From NCBI GenBank assembly GCA_965601975.1, contig OZ271856.1, positions 1,550,001 through 1,614,000 on the forward strand: a DNA stretch of 64,000 nucleotides, in the 5' to 3' direction. Each line of letters opens with the position of its first letter. The stretch's first letter is position 1. The position numbers were made by a program, and so were the translations under genes. Below, in pieces: positions 34,781 to 43,331 of the stretch. The notes beneath the pieces were generated by a model. The model did not search any database. It saw only the letters and a program-made list of their open reading frames with translations, and was not told where the DNA came from. Origin of the DNA: JANQIO01 sp965601975 (lineage in GTDB: Bacteria > Pseudomonadota > Gammaproteobacteria > Pseudomonadales > Halieaceae).

Positions 34781-36191
34781 CCGACTGCTGCCTCTGCTTC
34801 CATTGCGACATGAAGGTCTGCCCCTCTGGTGCAGGGAAATCCCGTACCTCTGTCCAGCCATTCGCCAGCCACAGGGATTCGAAGGCACCGCGCTTGCTCC
34901 CCAGCTTGTGCAGCAGTTTGATGGCTGCGCCCGTCAGCGCCTGGTAGAGCCTCGGCGAGCGCGTGAGCCAGTTGTGAAGTCTGAGACCCCAGCGCCAGCG
35001 CGCGGGCGTGATATGTGCGCGGTTCTCGTCTGCCCGCAAATCCCGCAGCAAATCTGGCAGGGGAATCCCCGCCGGGCAGATCTCCGCGCAGCGGCCGCAG
35101 CCGGTGCAGGCATTCGGCAGTTCGCTGGATTGCTCCAGGCTGGTCAGCAGCGGCGTCAGCACCGAGCCCATGGGGCCGGGATAGACCCACCCGTAGGCGT
35201 GACCGCCGGCGCCGATATAGATCGGGCAGTGATTCAGGCAGGCGCCGCAGCGCATGCAGGCCAGCATGTCCTGGTAGTTGCCACCGAGGATTTCGGTGCG
35301 CCGGTTGTCCAGCAGAATCACGTGGTATTCCGTGGGGCCGTCGATGTCGTCTTCGCGGCGCGGCCCGGAATAGAAGCTGGTGTAGGCGGTCATGGCGGTG
35401 CCGATGGCGGCGCTGACCAGCAGCCGCAGCTGGGCAGTGGCGTCTTCCGGGCGCGGCACCACTTTCTCGATCGAGGCACAGACAATGTGGACTTTCGGCA
35501 GGGTGGACACGAGGTCGCCGTTGCCCTCGTTGGTCACGAGCATGGTCTGGCCGGTCTCGGCGATCAGCGCATTGCTGCCGATGATGCCGACGTCCGCCGT
35601 CAGGAAGCGTTCCCTGAGCACCTCGCGGGCTTCACGCACCATGGACGGCGGATCGGGCAGTTCGCGGCGCCCGAAGGGGTGTTTGTCCAGGAACAGCTGG
35701 CGGATTTCTTCCTCGGATTTGTGAAAGGCCGGGCCGACGATATGGCTGGGGGTTTCCCCGGCCGCCTGCACGATGTATTCGCCCAGGTCGGTTTCGGTAA
35801 CCTCGTAACCGGCCGCCTCGAGCTGTGCGTTGAGCCCGGTTTCCTCGGTGATCATCGACTTGCCCTTGCCGATCCGGCGCGCCTCGGCGGCGCGGCAGAT
35901 ATCCAGCACGGTTTCGTTGAGCTCCGCACCGTCCCGGGCCCAGTGCACGTGGCCGCCGTTCATCACCACCTGCTCTTCGAACTGGCGCAGGTAGTGTTCG
36001 AGGTTGTCCAGCGTGTGATCCTTGACCCGCTTGACGTGATCGCGCAGGTCCTCGAAGCCGCCCAGTTCCTCTACCGCCTTGTCGCGCACATCGGTCAGGT
36101 AGCCGCCCAGCAGGTCGCGCCGCTTGCGGGCGTCGGTCCTTGCCATGGCGTCGCTGGCCAGCTGCTGGAAGTGTTCGCTGGTCTGTTCCAT
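34773..36191 (-). CDS. lutB: L-lactate utilization iron-sulfur protein LutB
   Basis: 472 residues. The N-terminal two-thirds is a LUD-type domain (GKGKSMITEETGLNAQLE, DVGIIGSNALIAETGQTML). Two 4Fe-4S motifs follow: CMRCGACLNHCP (about residue 311) and CTGCGRCAEICP (about 360). Then comes a C-terminal helical tail (TPARWRWGLRLHNWLTRSPR). It transfers electrons from lactate within the LutABC complex. Its ATG overlaps the lutA stop and its stop overlaps lutC, a fully coupled operon. Confidence 0.92.
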   Translation of the reverse strand: MEQTSEHFQQLASDAMARTDARKRRDLLGGYLTDVRDKAVEELGGFEDLRDHVKRVKDHTLDNLEHYLRQFEEQVVMNGGHVHWARDGAELNETVLDICRAAEARRIGKGKSMITEETGLNAQLEAAGYEVTETDLGEYIVQAAGETPSHIVGPAFHKSEEEIRQLFLDKHPFGRRELPDPPSMVREAREVLRERFLTADVGIIGSNALIAETGQTMLVTNEGNGDLVSTLPKVHIVCASIEKVVPRPEDATAQLRLLVSAAIGTAMTAYTSFYSGPRREDDIDGPTEYHVILLDNRRTEILGGNYQDMLACMRCGACLNHCPIYIGAGGHAYGWVYPGPMGSVLTPLLTSLEQSSELPNACTGCGRCAEICPAGIPLPDLLRDLRADENRAHITPARWRWGLRLHNWLTRSPRLYQALTGAAIKLLHKLGSKRGAFESLWLANGWTEVRDFPAPEGQTFMSQWKQRQQSDE

Positions 36192-36958
36192 CAGCTGCCC
36201 TCTCCGATGGCGGGTCCGTCAAGGCTATCGTTCAGCACTTCGACCACGTGCCGGACTTCCAGCGCTGTGCCGCGCCGCGAGGCGCGTCCGGCGATATTCA
36301 GCAGGCAGCCGAGGTCGCCGCCCAGCAGCAGGTCGGCCTCGGCGTCTACGGCATGCTGCAGTTTGTCGTCGACCATCTTCTCCGACAGCGCCGGCATCTT
36401 CGCGCAGAAGGTGCCGCCGAAACCGCAGCAGACCTCGGTGCGTTCCATTTCCTCGAGTTCGATCCCGGCGCGATCCAGCAGTTTGCGGGGCTGCTTCTTG
36501 ATACCCAGCTCGCGCAGGCCCGCGCAGCTGTCGTGGTAGGTCACGGTGCGGTTCTCAAGCGATGCGGCGGCGGGGGAGAAATCCATCACCTCCACCAGGA
36601 AGCTGGTGACCTCCCAGGTACGCCGGGCCAGGTCCTGGGCGCGCCCGTGCCAGTCCGGGAATTCCGCGAACAGCTTCGGGTAGTGGTGCTTGATCATGCC
36701 GGCACAGGAGCCCGAAGGCGCCACCACGTAGGGGTAGTCGGCGAAATGCTCGATGACCTGCTTCGCCAGCGGGCGCGTGTCATCGATAGCGCCGCTGTTG
36801 TAGGCGGGCTGCCCGCAGCAGGTCTGCAGCTCCGGCACCTCGACCCGGCAGCCGGCACGTTCCAGCAGGGCGATGGTGTTAAAGGCGACAGAGGGGCGGA
36901 ACAGGTCGGCCAGGCAGGTAATGAACAGGCCGACGCGGTGTTGAGAACTCCCAGACAT
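36191..36958 (-). CDS. lutA: L-lactate utilization protein LutA (CCG-domain)
   Basis: 255 residues from ATG 36956-36958; an ATG four codons upstream is possible. It contains the two cysteine-rich CCG domains typical of LutA/GlpC/HdrB-like proteins: LQTCCGQPAYNSG with PSGSCAGMIKHHYP, and YHDSCAGLRELGI with TEVCCGFGGTF. These bind an iron-sulfur or related centre that hands electrons on to the respiratory chain. First gene of lutABC; no lactate permease gene is adjacent. Confidence 0.91.
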   Translation of the reverse strand: MSGSSQHRVGLFITCLADLFRPSVAFNTIALLERAGCRVEVPELQTCCGQPAYNSGAIDDTRPLAKQVIEHFADYPYVVAPSGSCAGMIKHHYPKLFAEFPDWHGRAQDLARRTWEVTSFLVEVMDFSPAAASLENRTVTYHDSCAGLRELGIKKQPRKLLDRAGIELEEMERTEVCCGFGGTFCAKMPALSEKMVDDKLQHAVDAEADLLLGGDLGCLLNIAGRASRRGTALEVRHVVEVLNDSLDGPAIGEGS

Positions 36959-37014
36959 GCCCTGAAGCATACCGCATTTGTCCCGGTGTCACCCCCCGCT
37001 GAGCAGCGGGCAGA

Positions 37015-37584
37015 TTACTCGTTGGCGCGCGCCTCAGCGTCCTGCCTGGCGAATTCCGCGTAGGCCTCCGCCGTCCCCGCGGCCATCTTGTCGCCGTCGA
37101 AGGGGATCGACATTTCCGGCGTGAACTCCAGCACGATCCGCTCCGGGGTATCCAGGAAGCGGACGAACATGTCCGGATCCAGCCCGGCCGTGAACTCGTT
37201 ACCCTCGTCTTCTTTCTGCGCCATCATCATGCCCTGGGCCAGCAGCTGGTACATCCACTGCTTGGTCTCGTCATCGTCGTGAATCACGGTGTGGCCCTTG
37301 TAGGTGACGGTCTTGCCGCCCCCCATGGGGGTGCCCTTGCTGGTGATCACAATGGATGAGCGGCCGTCTCGGGCAATGGCCTTGATGCGTACTCTTTCCC
37401 TGGTGGCGGTCATCCAGATCTTGCCCTTGGCCGGCACATAGGCGGTGGTCACACCCAGCGGGTGGCCGGCCTTGTTGGCCCAGATAAACGTGCATTCGCC
37501 GCCGGTCTTTACCAGCTCCTCTTCGCGCTCCGGGTCAAGCCGGTATTGCTTCACGTCGTCGTAGTTCTTGGCTTGCTCAGTCAT
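37015..37584 (-). CDS. Pyridoxamine 5'-phosphate oxidase-like (flavin/F420 split-barrel) protein
   Basis: 189 residues. The middle has the split-barrel pattern CTFIWANKAGHPLGVTTAYV, GKIWMTATRERVRIKAIARD, then SSIVITSKGTP, typical of the PPOX-like superfamily that binds FMN, F420 or heme. It is not canonical PdxH: the pyridoxal-phosphate residues are not evident. It lies 56 bp upstream of lutA and 25 bp downstream of the MDR reductase on one strand, so the five genes may share transcripts. Confidence 0.75.
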   Translation of the reverse strand: MTEQAKNYDDVKQYRLDPEREEELVKTGGECTFIWANKAGHPLGVTTAYVPAKGKIWMTATRERVRIKAIARDGRSSIVITSKGTPMGGGKTVTYKGHTVIHDDDETKQWMYQLLAQGMMMAQKEDEGNEFTAGLDPDMFVRFLDTPERIVLEFTPEMSIPFDGDKMAAGTAEAYAEFARQDAEARANE

Positions 37585-37609
37585 CTCGATTGCTCGCTTG
37601 TTTCCGAAT

Positions 37610-38611
37610 TTAGAGTTTCACAATGGTTTTGCCGAAGTTGCGCCCGGCGAACAGGTCGCAGAACGCAGGCCCCACGTTCTCGATGCCCTCCAGCAGGTAC
37701 TCCGGTGCATAAAGCTTGCCCTCGTCCAGCCAGGCGGCCAGCTGCGCTCGCGCCGCCGGGTAACGCTCCACCTGGGTGTGGGCCATGAAGCCGCGCATGG
37801 TGGCCTCGCGGGCGGTGAGCTGGAACAGGTTCGAGGGACCGGGCTGTTCGTCGCCGTAGGTGGCGACGGCACCGCACAGGGCAATGCGTGCGCCGATGTT
37901 GATATGTTCCAGTACCGGCTGCAGCAAGGGTCCGCCGACATTGTCGAAGTACACGTCGACGCCGTCCGGGCACTGCTCCGCCAGCTGCGCACGAACGTCG
38001 CCGCGGTGGTCTATGGCGGCGTCGTAGCCCAGTTCGTCGATGAGCCGCTGGCACTTCTCTGGCCCACCGGCAATGCCCACTGCTCGGGCGCCGTGGATTT
38101 TCGCGATCTGCCCGGCGATGCTGCCGACGGCACCGCCGGCGGCGCTGACCAGTACGGTTTCCCCGGGCTGGGGTTGGCCGATATCGGTCATACCGAAGAA
38201 GGCCGAGAGACCGGTGTCCCCCAGCACCCCCAGGTACAGGTTCATGGCGTAGGGCTCGGCGGGATCGATTTTCACGATGAAGTGCGAGTCGTCCGCCAGC
38301 GAGTACTCCTGCCAGGCGATCCGCGCCATCAGCCAGTCGCCTGCTGCGTAATCGTCGTGCTGCGACTCGATCACTTCCCCCATCACCAGCCCCATCACCG
38401 GCTCACCCAGGGGCATGGCGGGCAGTACCGCGTCTCCTGCCCCTTCGTTCATCCAGTTGCGGAAGCCCGCGTCCAGGGAGATGTAGTGATTCCGGATCAG
38501 CGCCTGCCCAGCGGCCGGAGAGGGCAGCGGCGCTTCTACCAGCTCGAAGTCTGCAGGCTGCGGATTGCCGTCGGGTCGGCGCGCGAGCACGACGCTGGTA
38601 CTGGTGGTCAT
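37610..38611 (-). CDS. Zinc-independent MDR family NADP-dependent oxidoreductase (CurA/LTB4DH-like)
   Basis: 333 residues. The N-terminal GroES-like part has no zinc ligands. The cofactor site is AAGGAVGSIAGQIAKIHGAR, followed by GGPEKCQRLIDELGYDAAID and YFDNVGGPLLQ, characteristic of the leukotriene-B4-12-hydroxydehydrogenase/curcumin reductase branch. These enzymes use NADPH to reduce alpha,beta-double bonds of enones. The C-terminal FCDLFAGRNFGKTIVKL also fits. ATG start at 38609-38611; first gene of the minus-strand run that leads into lutABC. Confidence 0.9.
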   Translation of the reverse strand: MTTSTSVVLARRPDGNPQPADFELVEAPLPSPAAGQALIRNHYISLDAGFRNWMNEGAGDAVLPAMPLGEPVMGLVMGEVIESQHDDYAAGDWLMARIAWQEYSLADDSHFIVKIDPAEPYAMNLYLGVLGDTGLSAFFGMTDIGQPQPGETVLVSAAGGAVGSIAGQIAKIHGARAVGIAGGPEKCQRLIDELGYDAAIDHRGDVRAQLAEQCPDGVDVYFDNVGGPLLQPVLEHINIGARIALCGAVATYGDEQPGPSNLFQLTAREATMRGFMAHTQVERYPAARAQLAAWLDEGKLYAPEYLLEGIENVGPAFCDLFAGRNFGKTIVKL

Positions 38612-38690
38612 GCGAGCTCTCTCACTGCGCGATTGCCTGCGCCCGGGACACTCACTACCATGTTCTGTACACCACTGCGGGGTTTTTCAT

Positions 38691-39152
38691 ATGACGACTG
38701 TGACCATTCCCAATTTTGGCGAACTGCTTGCGGAACACCTCGACGCGATGCCACCGGAAGCATTCCCTTACATGCTGTCCCAGCTTGAGCGCACCGCCGC
38801 TGATCGCTACCGCGGCTGGGCCGACGCAGTCCCCGAGCACCGCAAGGGGCTGCTGGCCTGTGCGGCGCGCGAGGATGAGATCGCCGACCGGGTGGAAGCG
38901 CTGTTTCCGCCCAGCGATGAACACCGGCAGCTGGTGGCCTCCAGCATCGGCGCCGCCCGCGATACCTACTACGAGGTCTTCGACGGTCACTCACCCTACG
39001 AGCAGATGACGATCCAGGCCAACGCAGAGCGTCAGGGCGCGGATGCCTGGCAGAACCTCAAGGCGGCTTACCCGCACCTGGCTGCCCAGATGGACGAACT
39101 CTCGGCCATCGAGGTGCAAAGCGCGGACTACCTCGACAGCATTCTCGATTAG
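38691..39152 (+). CDS. Hypothetical 153-residue helical protein
   Basis: Start chosen at ATG 38691 (MTTVTIPNFGELLAEHLDAM), because the upstream open frame runs back over the divergent MDR start. The protein is soluble, acidic and predicted helical throughout, with no cysteine cluster, signal or membrane segment. I do not recognise the family. A strong terminator hairpin overlaps the stop codon, so it looks like a single-gene transcript. The convergent TonB receptor gene ends 23 bp away. Confidence 0.65.
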   Translation: MTTVTIPNFGELLAEHLDAMPPEAFPYMLSQLERTAADRYRGWADAVPEHRKGLLACAAREDEIADRVEALFPPSDEHRQLVASSIGAARDTYYEVFDGHSPYEQMTIQANAERQGADAWQNLKAAYPHLAAQMDELSAIEVQSADYLDSILD

Positions 39153-39166
39153 CTGTCGAGGCGTTT
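39131..39166 (+). terminator. Intrinsic terminator overlapping the end of the 153-residue gene
   Basis: Perfect 10-bp arms, CCTCGACAGC (39131-39140) and GCTGTCGAGG (39152-39161), flank an 11-base loop containing the last codons and stop. A short T-run follows (CGTTTT, 39162-39167). On the other strand there is no T-run, so it works mainly for plus-strand transcription. Confidence 0.6.
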
Positions 39167-39175
39167 TCCGCGCGA

Positions 39176-41485
39176 TCAGAAGCTGATCGCGAACTCCGCG
39201 CCGTAGTTCTCGCCCTGGTTCCAGTAGCCCCAGCTGCTCAGGCCCGGAATCCGGGTCACCACCTGCTCCCGCTCGTCGGTAATGTTGCGACCGAAGGCCG
39301 TCACCCGGTATTTCCCGTCACCCCAGATGTAGTTGATGTTGATATCCAGGTTGTCGATGCTGTCCAGGTTGCCCAGCGGGTCGTTGGTGGTCGGGTTCGG
39401 ATCGATAGGCTTCGGGCCGGCGATGGTTTCCACCTCATCCCGCCAGCGATAGGAGGCGAATGCGATCAGGTCGCCGGGGCCGATCGGGATCGTGTAGGTC
39501 GTATTGATGCCGATGGTGTTTTCCGGCGTGTTCCTCGGATCCAGGAAGGAATTATCGGTGATCACCCCGTCGCCTGAGATATCGGCCACGTAGTCATCGA
39601 ATTCCGCATCCAGGTAGCCGTAGGACATGCGCAGGTTCCAGGCCTCGGTCACCTGCCACTGCAGTTCCATTTCGGCACCGAAGATCTCCAGGGTCGATGC
39701 GTTCCGCACCACGGTGGCCACGTTGCTGAGGTCGATCGGGATCAGCACTTCTTCCTGCTTGTCGTCGTAGTCGTTGAAGAAGATGGTCGGGTTGAAGGTC
39801 AGCCGGCCGTCCAGCCAGGTGCTCTTCATGCCCAGCTCCCAGGTCGCGACATATTCCGGGTCGTAGGTGGGATCGATATCGAAGTTCGCCTGGCGCCCGA
39901 AGAAGCCGCCGCTTTTGAAGCCCTCGGTCCAGGACGCGAAGATCATGATGTCGTCGTTGTGCTGGTAGCGCACGCCGATCTTCGGCGAGGGCTCGTCCCA
40001 GTCGTCGTCGAAGAACTCGAAGTTGAGCTCCGGGAACGGCTCGCCGGCCTCGTAGAAGGTGCCGTCACCGCCCTTGAAGTCCTTCTCTTCGTAGGTGTAG
40101 CGAATGCCTGCGGTCAGCGTCCACTTGTCATTGATCGCGTAGTCCGCCTGGCCGAACACGGCCCAGGACTCGGTGTTCTGGTTCTGGCCGTTGTAGTTGA
40201 TGGAGTTGGGCGTCAGGCTGAAGGGCGGGTTGCCCTGGGGAATGCCCAGCAGCTCCAGCGTGTAGTTCAGCTCATGCACGTTCCAGCGCTGCTCGTAGCC
40301 CACATCCCAGTAGAACACGCCGGCCACGAATTCCCAGGGGCTGTCATCGAAGTCCGAGGTGATACGCAGTTCCTGGGAGGTCTGGTTCCAGTCGTTGAAG
40401 TAGTCGAAGAACAGCAGGTTCGCCGGCGAGCCGTCGAACTCGATGCGGTACTCCTCGTCCATTTCCCGGCGCCCGGTGATCGACGTCAGCACGTAGTCAC
40501 CGAGATCCCAGTTGATGGTCAGGATATAGGTGTCGTACTCGGAGTCGTTGAGGTTGCGGTCGTTGGTGGAGTTGTTGTCCTCGTCGCTGCCCAGATCCGA
40601 CGTCTGGCAGCCCACCGGCCAGAAGCCGAAACCTTCCAGCACGCAGGTCAGGTCCTCGGGCTGGTTCATGTTGGTGTAGGCGCCGGTGTCGGTCTCATCC
40701 TCCATGTGCTCGTAATGGAGCTTGATACTGAAGTTGTCGTTGGGCTCCCACTTGGTGGCGAAGCCGTAGTTCAGCTTGTCGTCGCCCCAGGCATCGTCGC
40801 CGGTGGTGGTGTTGTCGACCCAGCCGTCGCTGTTGATGCTGGCCAGGAACAGCTTGATGCCCAGCTCGTCCTTGATGATCGGCGCATTCAGCACGCCGCG
40901 GAAGTCGGCCCGGTCCTCTTCGCCCACCGTGGCGATGGCGCTGCCGCCCCAGTCCATCGTGACGTCGTTGCGGATGATATTGAGCACACCGCCCGTCGTG
41001 TTTTTACCGAACAGCGTTCCCTGGGGGCCGCGCAATACTTCGACCCGCTGGGTGTCGAAGTTCTGCAGCAGGCTGCCGCTGGAGGTGCCGAGATACAGGC
41101 CGTCCATGACCACGCCGATGGACGGGTCCAGGGTCTTGTCCGTTTCCTGGTAGGACACGCCGCGGATACTGATGGCCGCGCCGCCGGGGATGCCGGCCGT
41201 GTTCCTGATGTACACGTTCGGCGTGAAGGACTGGATATCCTCGAGCCGCCGCAGGCTGGCCTCTCTCAATTCCCGGCCGATCGAGGTGACCGATACGGGG
41301 ACTGACTGGATCGTTTCCTCCCGTTTACGGGCGGTCACGATGACTTCTTCCAATATTGCTGCGCCCTGTGCCACGGCCTGCGGGCTGGCGATCGGGCCGG
41401 CTAGAAGGGCAATGGCGGGGGCGAGTGAAATCGCGCGAGCGAGGGTGGAGCGTCGTACCGGCGGTACGCTTCTATCATGAGCCAT
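39176..41485 (-). CDS. TonB-dependent outer membrane receptor
   Basis: 769 residues from ATG 41483-41485, with GAGGA 7 bases away; the longer frame translates the AT-rich control region. Order: signal peptide (ending QAVAQG), TonB box area (ILEEVIVTARKREETIQSVP), plug domain (RLEDIQSFTPNVYIRNTAG, RVEVLRGPQGTLFGKNTTGG) and a 22-strand barrel ending in a terminal Phe (GAEFAISF). The EEVIVTARKREE style is that of the large catabolic TonB receptors of Sphingomonads and OM60-type bacteria. The ligand is unknown; a steroid- or lipid-like compound would fit the divergent SDR genes. It is convergent with the 153-residue gene. Confidence 0.93.
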   Translation of the reverse strand: MAHDRSVPPVRRSTLARAISLAPAIALLAGPIASPQAVAQGAAILEEVIVTARKREETIQSVPVSVTSIGRELREASLRRLEDIQSFTPNVYIRNTAGIPGGAAISIRGVSYQETDKTLDPSIGVVMDGLYLGTSSGSLLQNFDTQRVEVLRGPQGTLFGKNTTGGVLNIIRNDVTMDWGGSAIATVGEEDRADFRGVLNAPIIKDELGIKLFLASINSDGWVDNTTTGDDAWGDDKLNYGFATKWEPNDNFSIKLHYEHMEDETDTGAYTNMNQPEDLTCVLEGFGFWPVGCQTSDLGSDEDNNSTNDRNLNDSEYDTYILTINWDLGDYVLTSITGRREMDEEYRIEFDGSPANLLFFDYFNDWNQTSQELRITSDFDDSPWEFVAGVFYWDVGYEQRWNVHELNYTLELLGIPQGNPPFSLTPNSINYNGQNQNTESWAVFGQADYAINDKWTLTAGIRYTYEEKDFKGGDGTFYEAGEPFPELNFEFFDDDWDEPSPKIGVRYQHNDDIMIFASWTEGFKSGGFFGRQANFDIDPTYDPEYVATWELGMKSTWLDGRLTFNPTIFFNDYDDKQEEVLIPIDLSNVATVVRNASTLEIFGAEMELQWQVTEAWNLRMSYGYLDAEFDDYVADISGDGVITDNSFLDPRNTPENTIGINTTYTIPIGPGDLIAFASYRWRDEVETIAGPKPIDPNPTTNDPLGNLDSIDNLDININYIWGDGKYRVTAFGRNITDEREQVVTRIPGLSSWGYWNQGENYGAEFAISF

Positions 41486-41537
41486 CTTTATATCCTCTGG
41501 TTTATTATTTGAATCAGAGATAAAAAACAGTCTAGCC

Positions 41538-41559
41538 TGTTTTCTGTAAACGGAAAACA
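41538..41559. promoter_or_regulatory. Candidate operator (7-8-7 inverted repeat) in the TonB receptor/SDR control region
   Basis: TGTTTTC (41538-41544) and GAAAACA (41553-41559) form perfect arms around an 8-base spacer, in the AT-rich 122-base gap between divergent genes. On the minus strand a possible promoter for the receptor (TTTTCC, 17 bases, TAGACT) overlaps it, as expected for a repressor site. TetR- or LacI-type binding is possible; the regulator gene is not seen nearby. Confidence 0.4.
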
Positions 41560-41607
41560 CTTTATTGTCGTCACTCTTGAAATTAGCCGCAGAAGGGGAA
41601 AAACGCC

Positions 41608-42474
41608 ATGGCAACCATCTTGATCACCGGCTGCAACAGCGGCATCGGACTGGAAACCACGTTGCATATGGCGCGCCGCGGCCACCGGGTTATCGGTGCC
41701 TGCCGCAACCCTGACGGGGCGGACGAGCTGCGCCAGGCCGTCGATGCCGAGACGCTGGATGTCGAGTTGATGGCCCTGGATTTGCTCGATCCGGCCGGCA
41801 GCACGGCTCGGGTCGATGAGCTGATTGCCCGGGAAGGCCGGCTGGAGGCGCTGGTCAGCAATGCCGGCATCGGCGGCGGCCGCTCCATGGAAGAAACCCC
41901 GCTGGATGAATTCCGCGCCGTCTACGAGACCAATGTGTTCGGCACCCTGGCGATCATGCAGGCGGTGATTCCGCACCTGCGGCAGCAGCGCAGCGGCCGC
42001 CTGGTCAACGTGACCTCACTGGCGGCGGTCAACGTGTTCGGCTGTCACGGCACCTACTCGTCCTCCAAGGCGGCCGTGGAGGCGGTGTGTATCGCCCTGT
42101 CCCAGGAGCTGGCCGAGTTCAATATCCACGTGTCACTGATCGAGCCCGGCTGCATCATGACGCCCATGTGGACCAAGGGCAGCCTGCCGCCGGAGGACAG
42201 CCCCTACGGGGAGAACTTCGGGCGCCTGATGAAATTTGGCGAGTTTGGCCTCGGCCGTGCCGCCACCACCGTCGACTGCGCCGAGGCGATCTGCGATGCG
42301 CTGGAAAGCGACACGCCGCGTTTCCGCTATCCTGTCGGCCCGGACGCAGAGGACTTCTGGCGGGCCTACACTGCGCTCAACGACGACGAGGAGTGGCGGC
42401 GCATCGCGCGGCTGGATAACAAGGCCTATGCGGAGCGCATGGCTGAGCTGATGGGCGTGGATTACTACGGCTAA
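41608..42474 (+). CDS. Short-chain dehydrogenase/reductase
   Basis: 288 residues, classical SDR. It has the NAD(P) motif ILITGCNSGIGLETTLHMAR, SNAGIGGG, the catalytic Ser in VNVTSLAAVNVFG, and YSSSKAAVEAVC with Tyr and Lys. Arg-rich residues after the second strand (GACRNPDG) favour NADPH. The substrate is unknown; the style resembles 17-beta-hydroxysteroid or retinol-type SDRs. The ribosome site GAAGGGG precedes the ATG. It is divergent from the TonB receptor and 32 bp ahead of a second SDR, so all three may serve one uptake-and-oxidation route. Confidence 0.9.
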   Translation: MATILITGCNSGIGLETTLHMARRGHRVIGACRNPDGADELRQAVDAETLDVELMALDLLDPAGSTARVDELIAREGRLEALVSNAGIGGGRSMEETPLDEFRAVYETNVFGTLAIMQAVIPHLRQQRSGRLVNVTSLAAVNVFGCHGTYSSSKAAVEAVCIALSQELAEFNIHVSLIEPGCIMTPMWTKGSLPPEDSPYGENFGRLMKFGEFGLGRAATTVDCAEAICDALESDTPRFRYPVGPDAEDFWRAYTALNDDEEWRRIARLDNKAYAERMAELMGVDYYG

Positions 42475-42506
42475 TACAGGGAATTCCAGGAAAAGGGGGT
42501 GAAACC

Positions 42507-43331
42507 GTGAATCGATTGAGTAACAAGACCGTAGTGGTCACCGGCGCTGCCAGCGGCATTGGCGCGGCAACGGCGAGGCTGGTGGTGGCCGAGGGCGGCA
42601 ACGTGGTGATTGCCGACCTGCAGGACGAGCGCGGCGAGGCGCTGGCCGCCGAGCTGGGTGATGCGGCGACCTATGTGCACGCGGACGTGACCCGCGAGGA
42701 CGATATCGCGGGCGCTGTCGCCGCGGCGGTGGAGCGCTTCGGCGGTATTCACGGCATGGTCAACAACGCGGGCATCGTCGGTGCCGTCGGCTCGATCATG
42801 GAAACGCCGGTGGAGGAGTTCGATTTCACCATGTCGATTCTCGCCCGCGCCGTGTTCCTGGGCATCAAGCATGCCGCCAGGGCCATGCAGGACAGTGGCG
42901 GGGCCATCGTGTCCATCGCCAGCACCGCCGGCGTAGTCGGTGGCCTCGGGCCTCACGCCTACACGATGGCCAAGCACGGTGTTGTGGGCATTACGAAATC
43001 CGCCGCCAGTGAACTGTCACCCCTGGGCATTCGCGTGAATGCGGTTGCCCCGGGCAACACGGTCACTGATATGACCAGCGCGGTGATTGCCGATGACCCC
43101 TCGGACTACGACGCCGCCGACAAGCGCATCGCGGAAGGCTCACCCCTGGGCTACGCCGGCCGGGCCGAGGATATTGCCAATGCCATCGTGTACCTGCTGT
43201 CAGAGGATTCGCGCTACGTGGCGGGGCATACGCTGGTGGTGGATGCGGGCCAGACCAGCAGTGGGCTGGAGAAGCCCGAGTTCCACGGGACCGATGCAGC
43301 AACGCTGCTGCACCGGGGTGGCGTCAGGTAA
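42507..43331 (+). CDS. SDR family oxidoreductase (FabG-like)
   Basis: 274 residues. TGAASGIGAATARLVVAEG and VIADLQDERG (Asp at the end of strand 2 suggests NAD(H) preference), NNAGIVGAVG, SIASTAGVVGGLGPHAYTMA then KHG (the Tyr-x3-Lys pair) and VNAVAPGNTVTDM. It carries a C-terminal extension of about 25 residues (SSGLEKPEFHGTDAATLLHR). Probably acts on a hydroxy/keto group of a ring or chain substrate. GTG start with GGGGGTGAAACC. Its last 8 bases overlap the convergent 854-residue gene. Confidence 0.9.
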   Translation: MNRLSNKTVVVTGAASGIGAATARLVVAEGGNVVIADLQDERGEALAAELGDAATYVHADVTREDDIAGAVAAAVERFGGIHGMVNNAGIVGAVGSIMETPVEEFDFTMSILARAVFLGIKHAARAMQDSGGAIVSIASTAGVVGGLGPHAYTMAKHGVVGITKSAASELSPLGIRVNAVAPGNTVTDMTSAVIADDPSDYDAADKRIAEGSPLGYAGRAEDIANAIVYLLSEDSRYVAGHTLVVDAGQTSSGLEKPEFHGTDAATLLHRGGVR

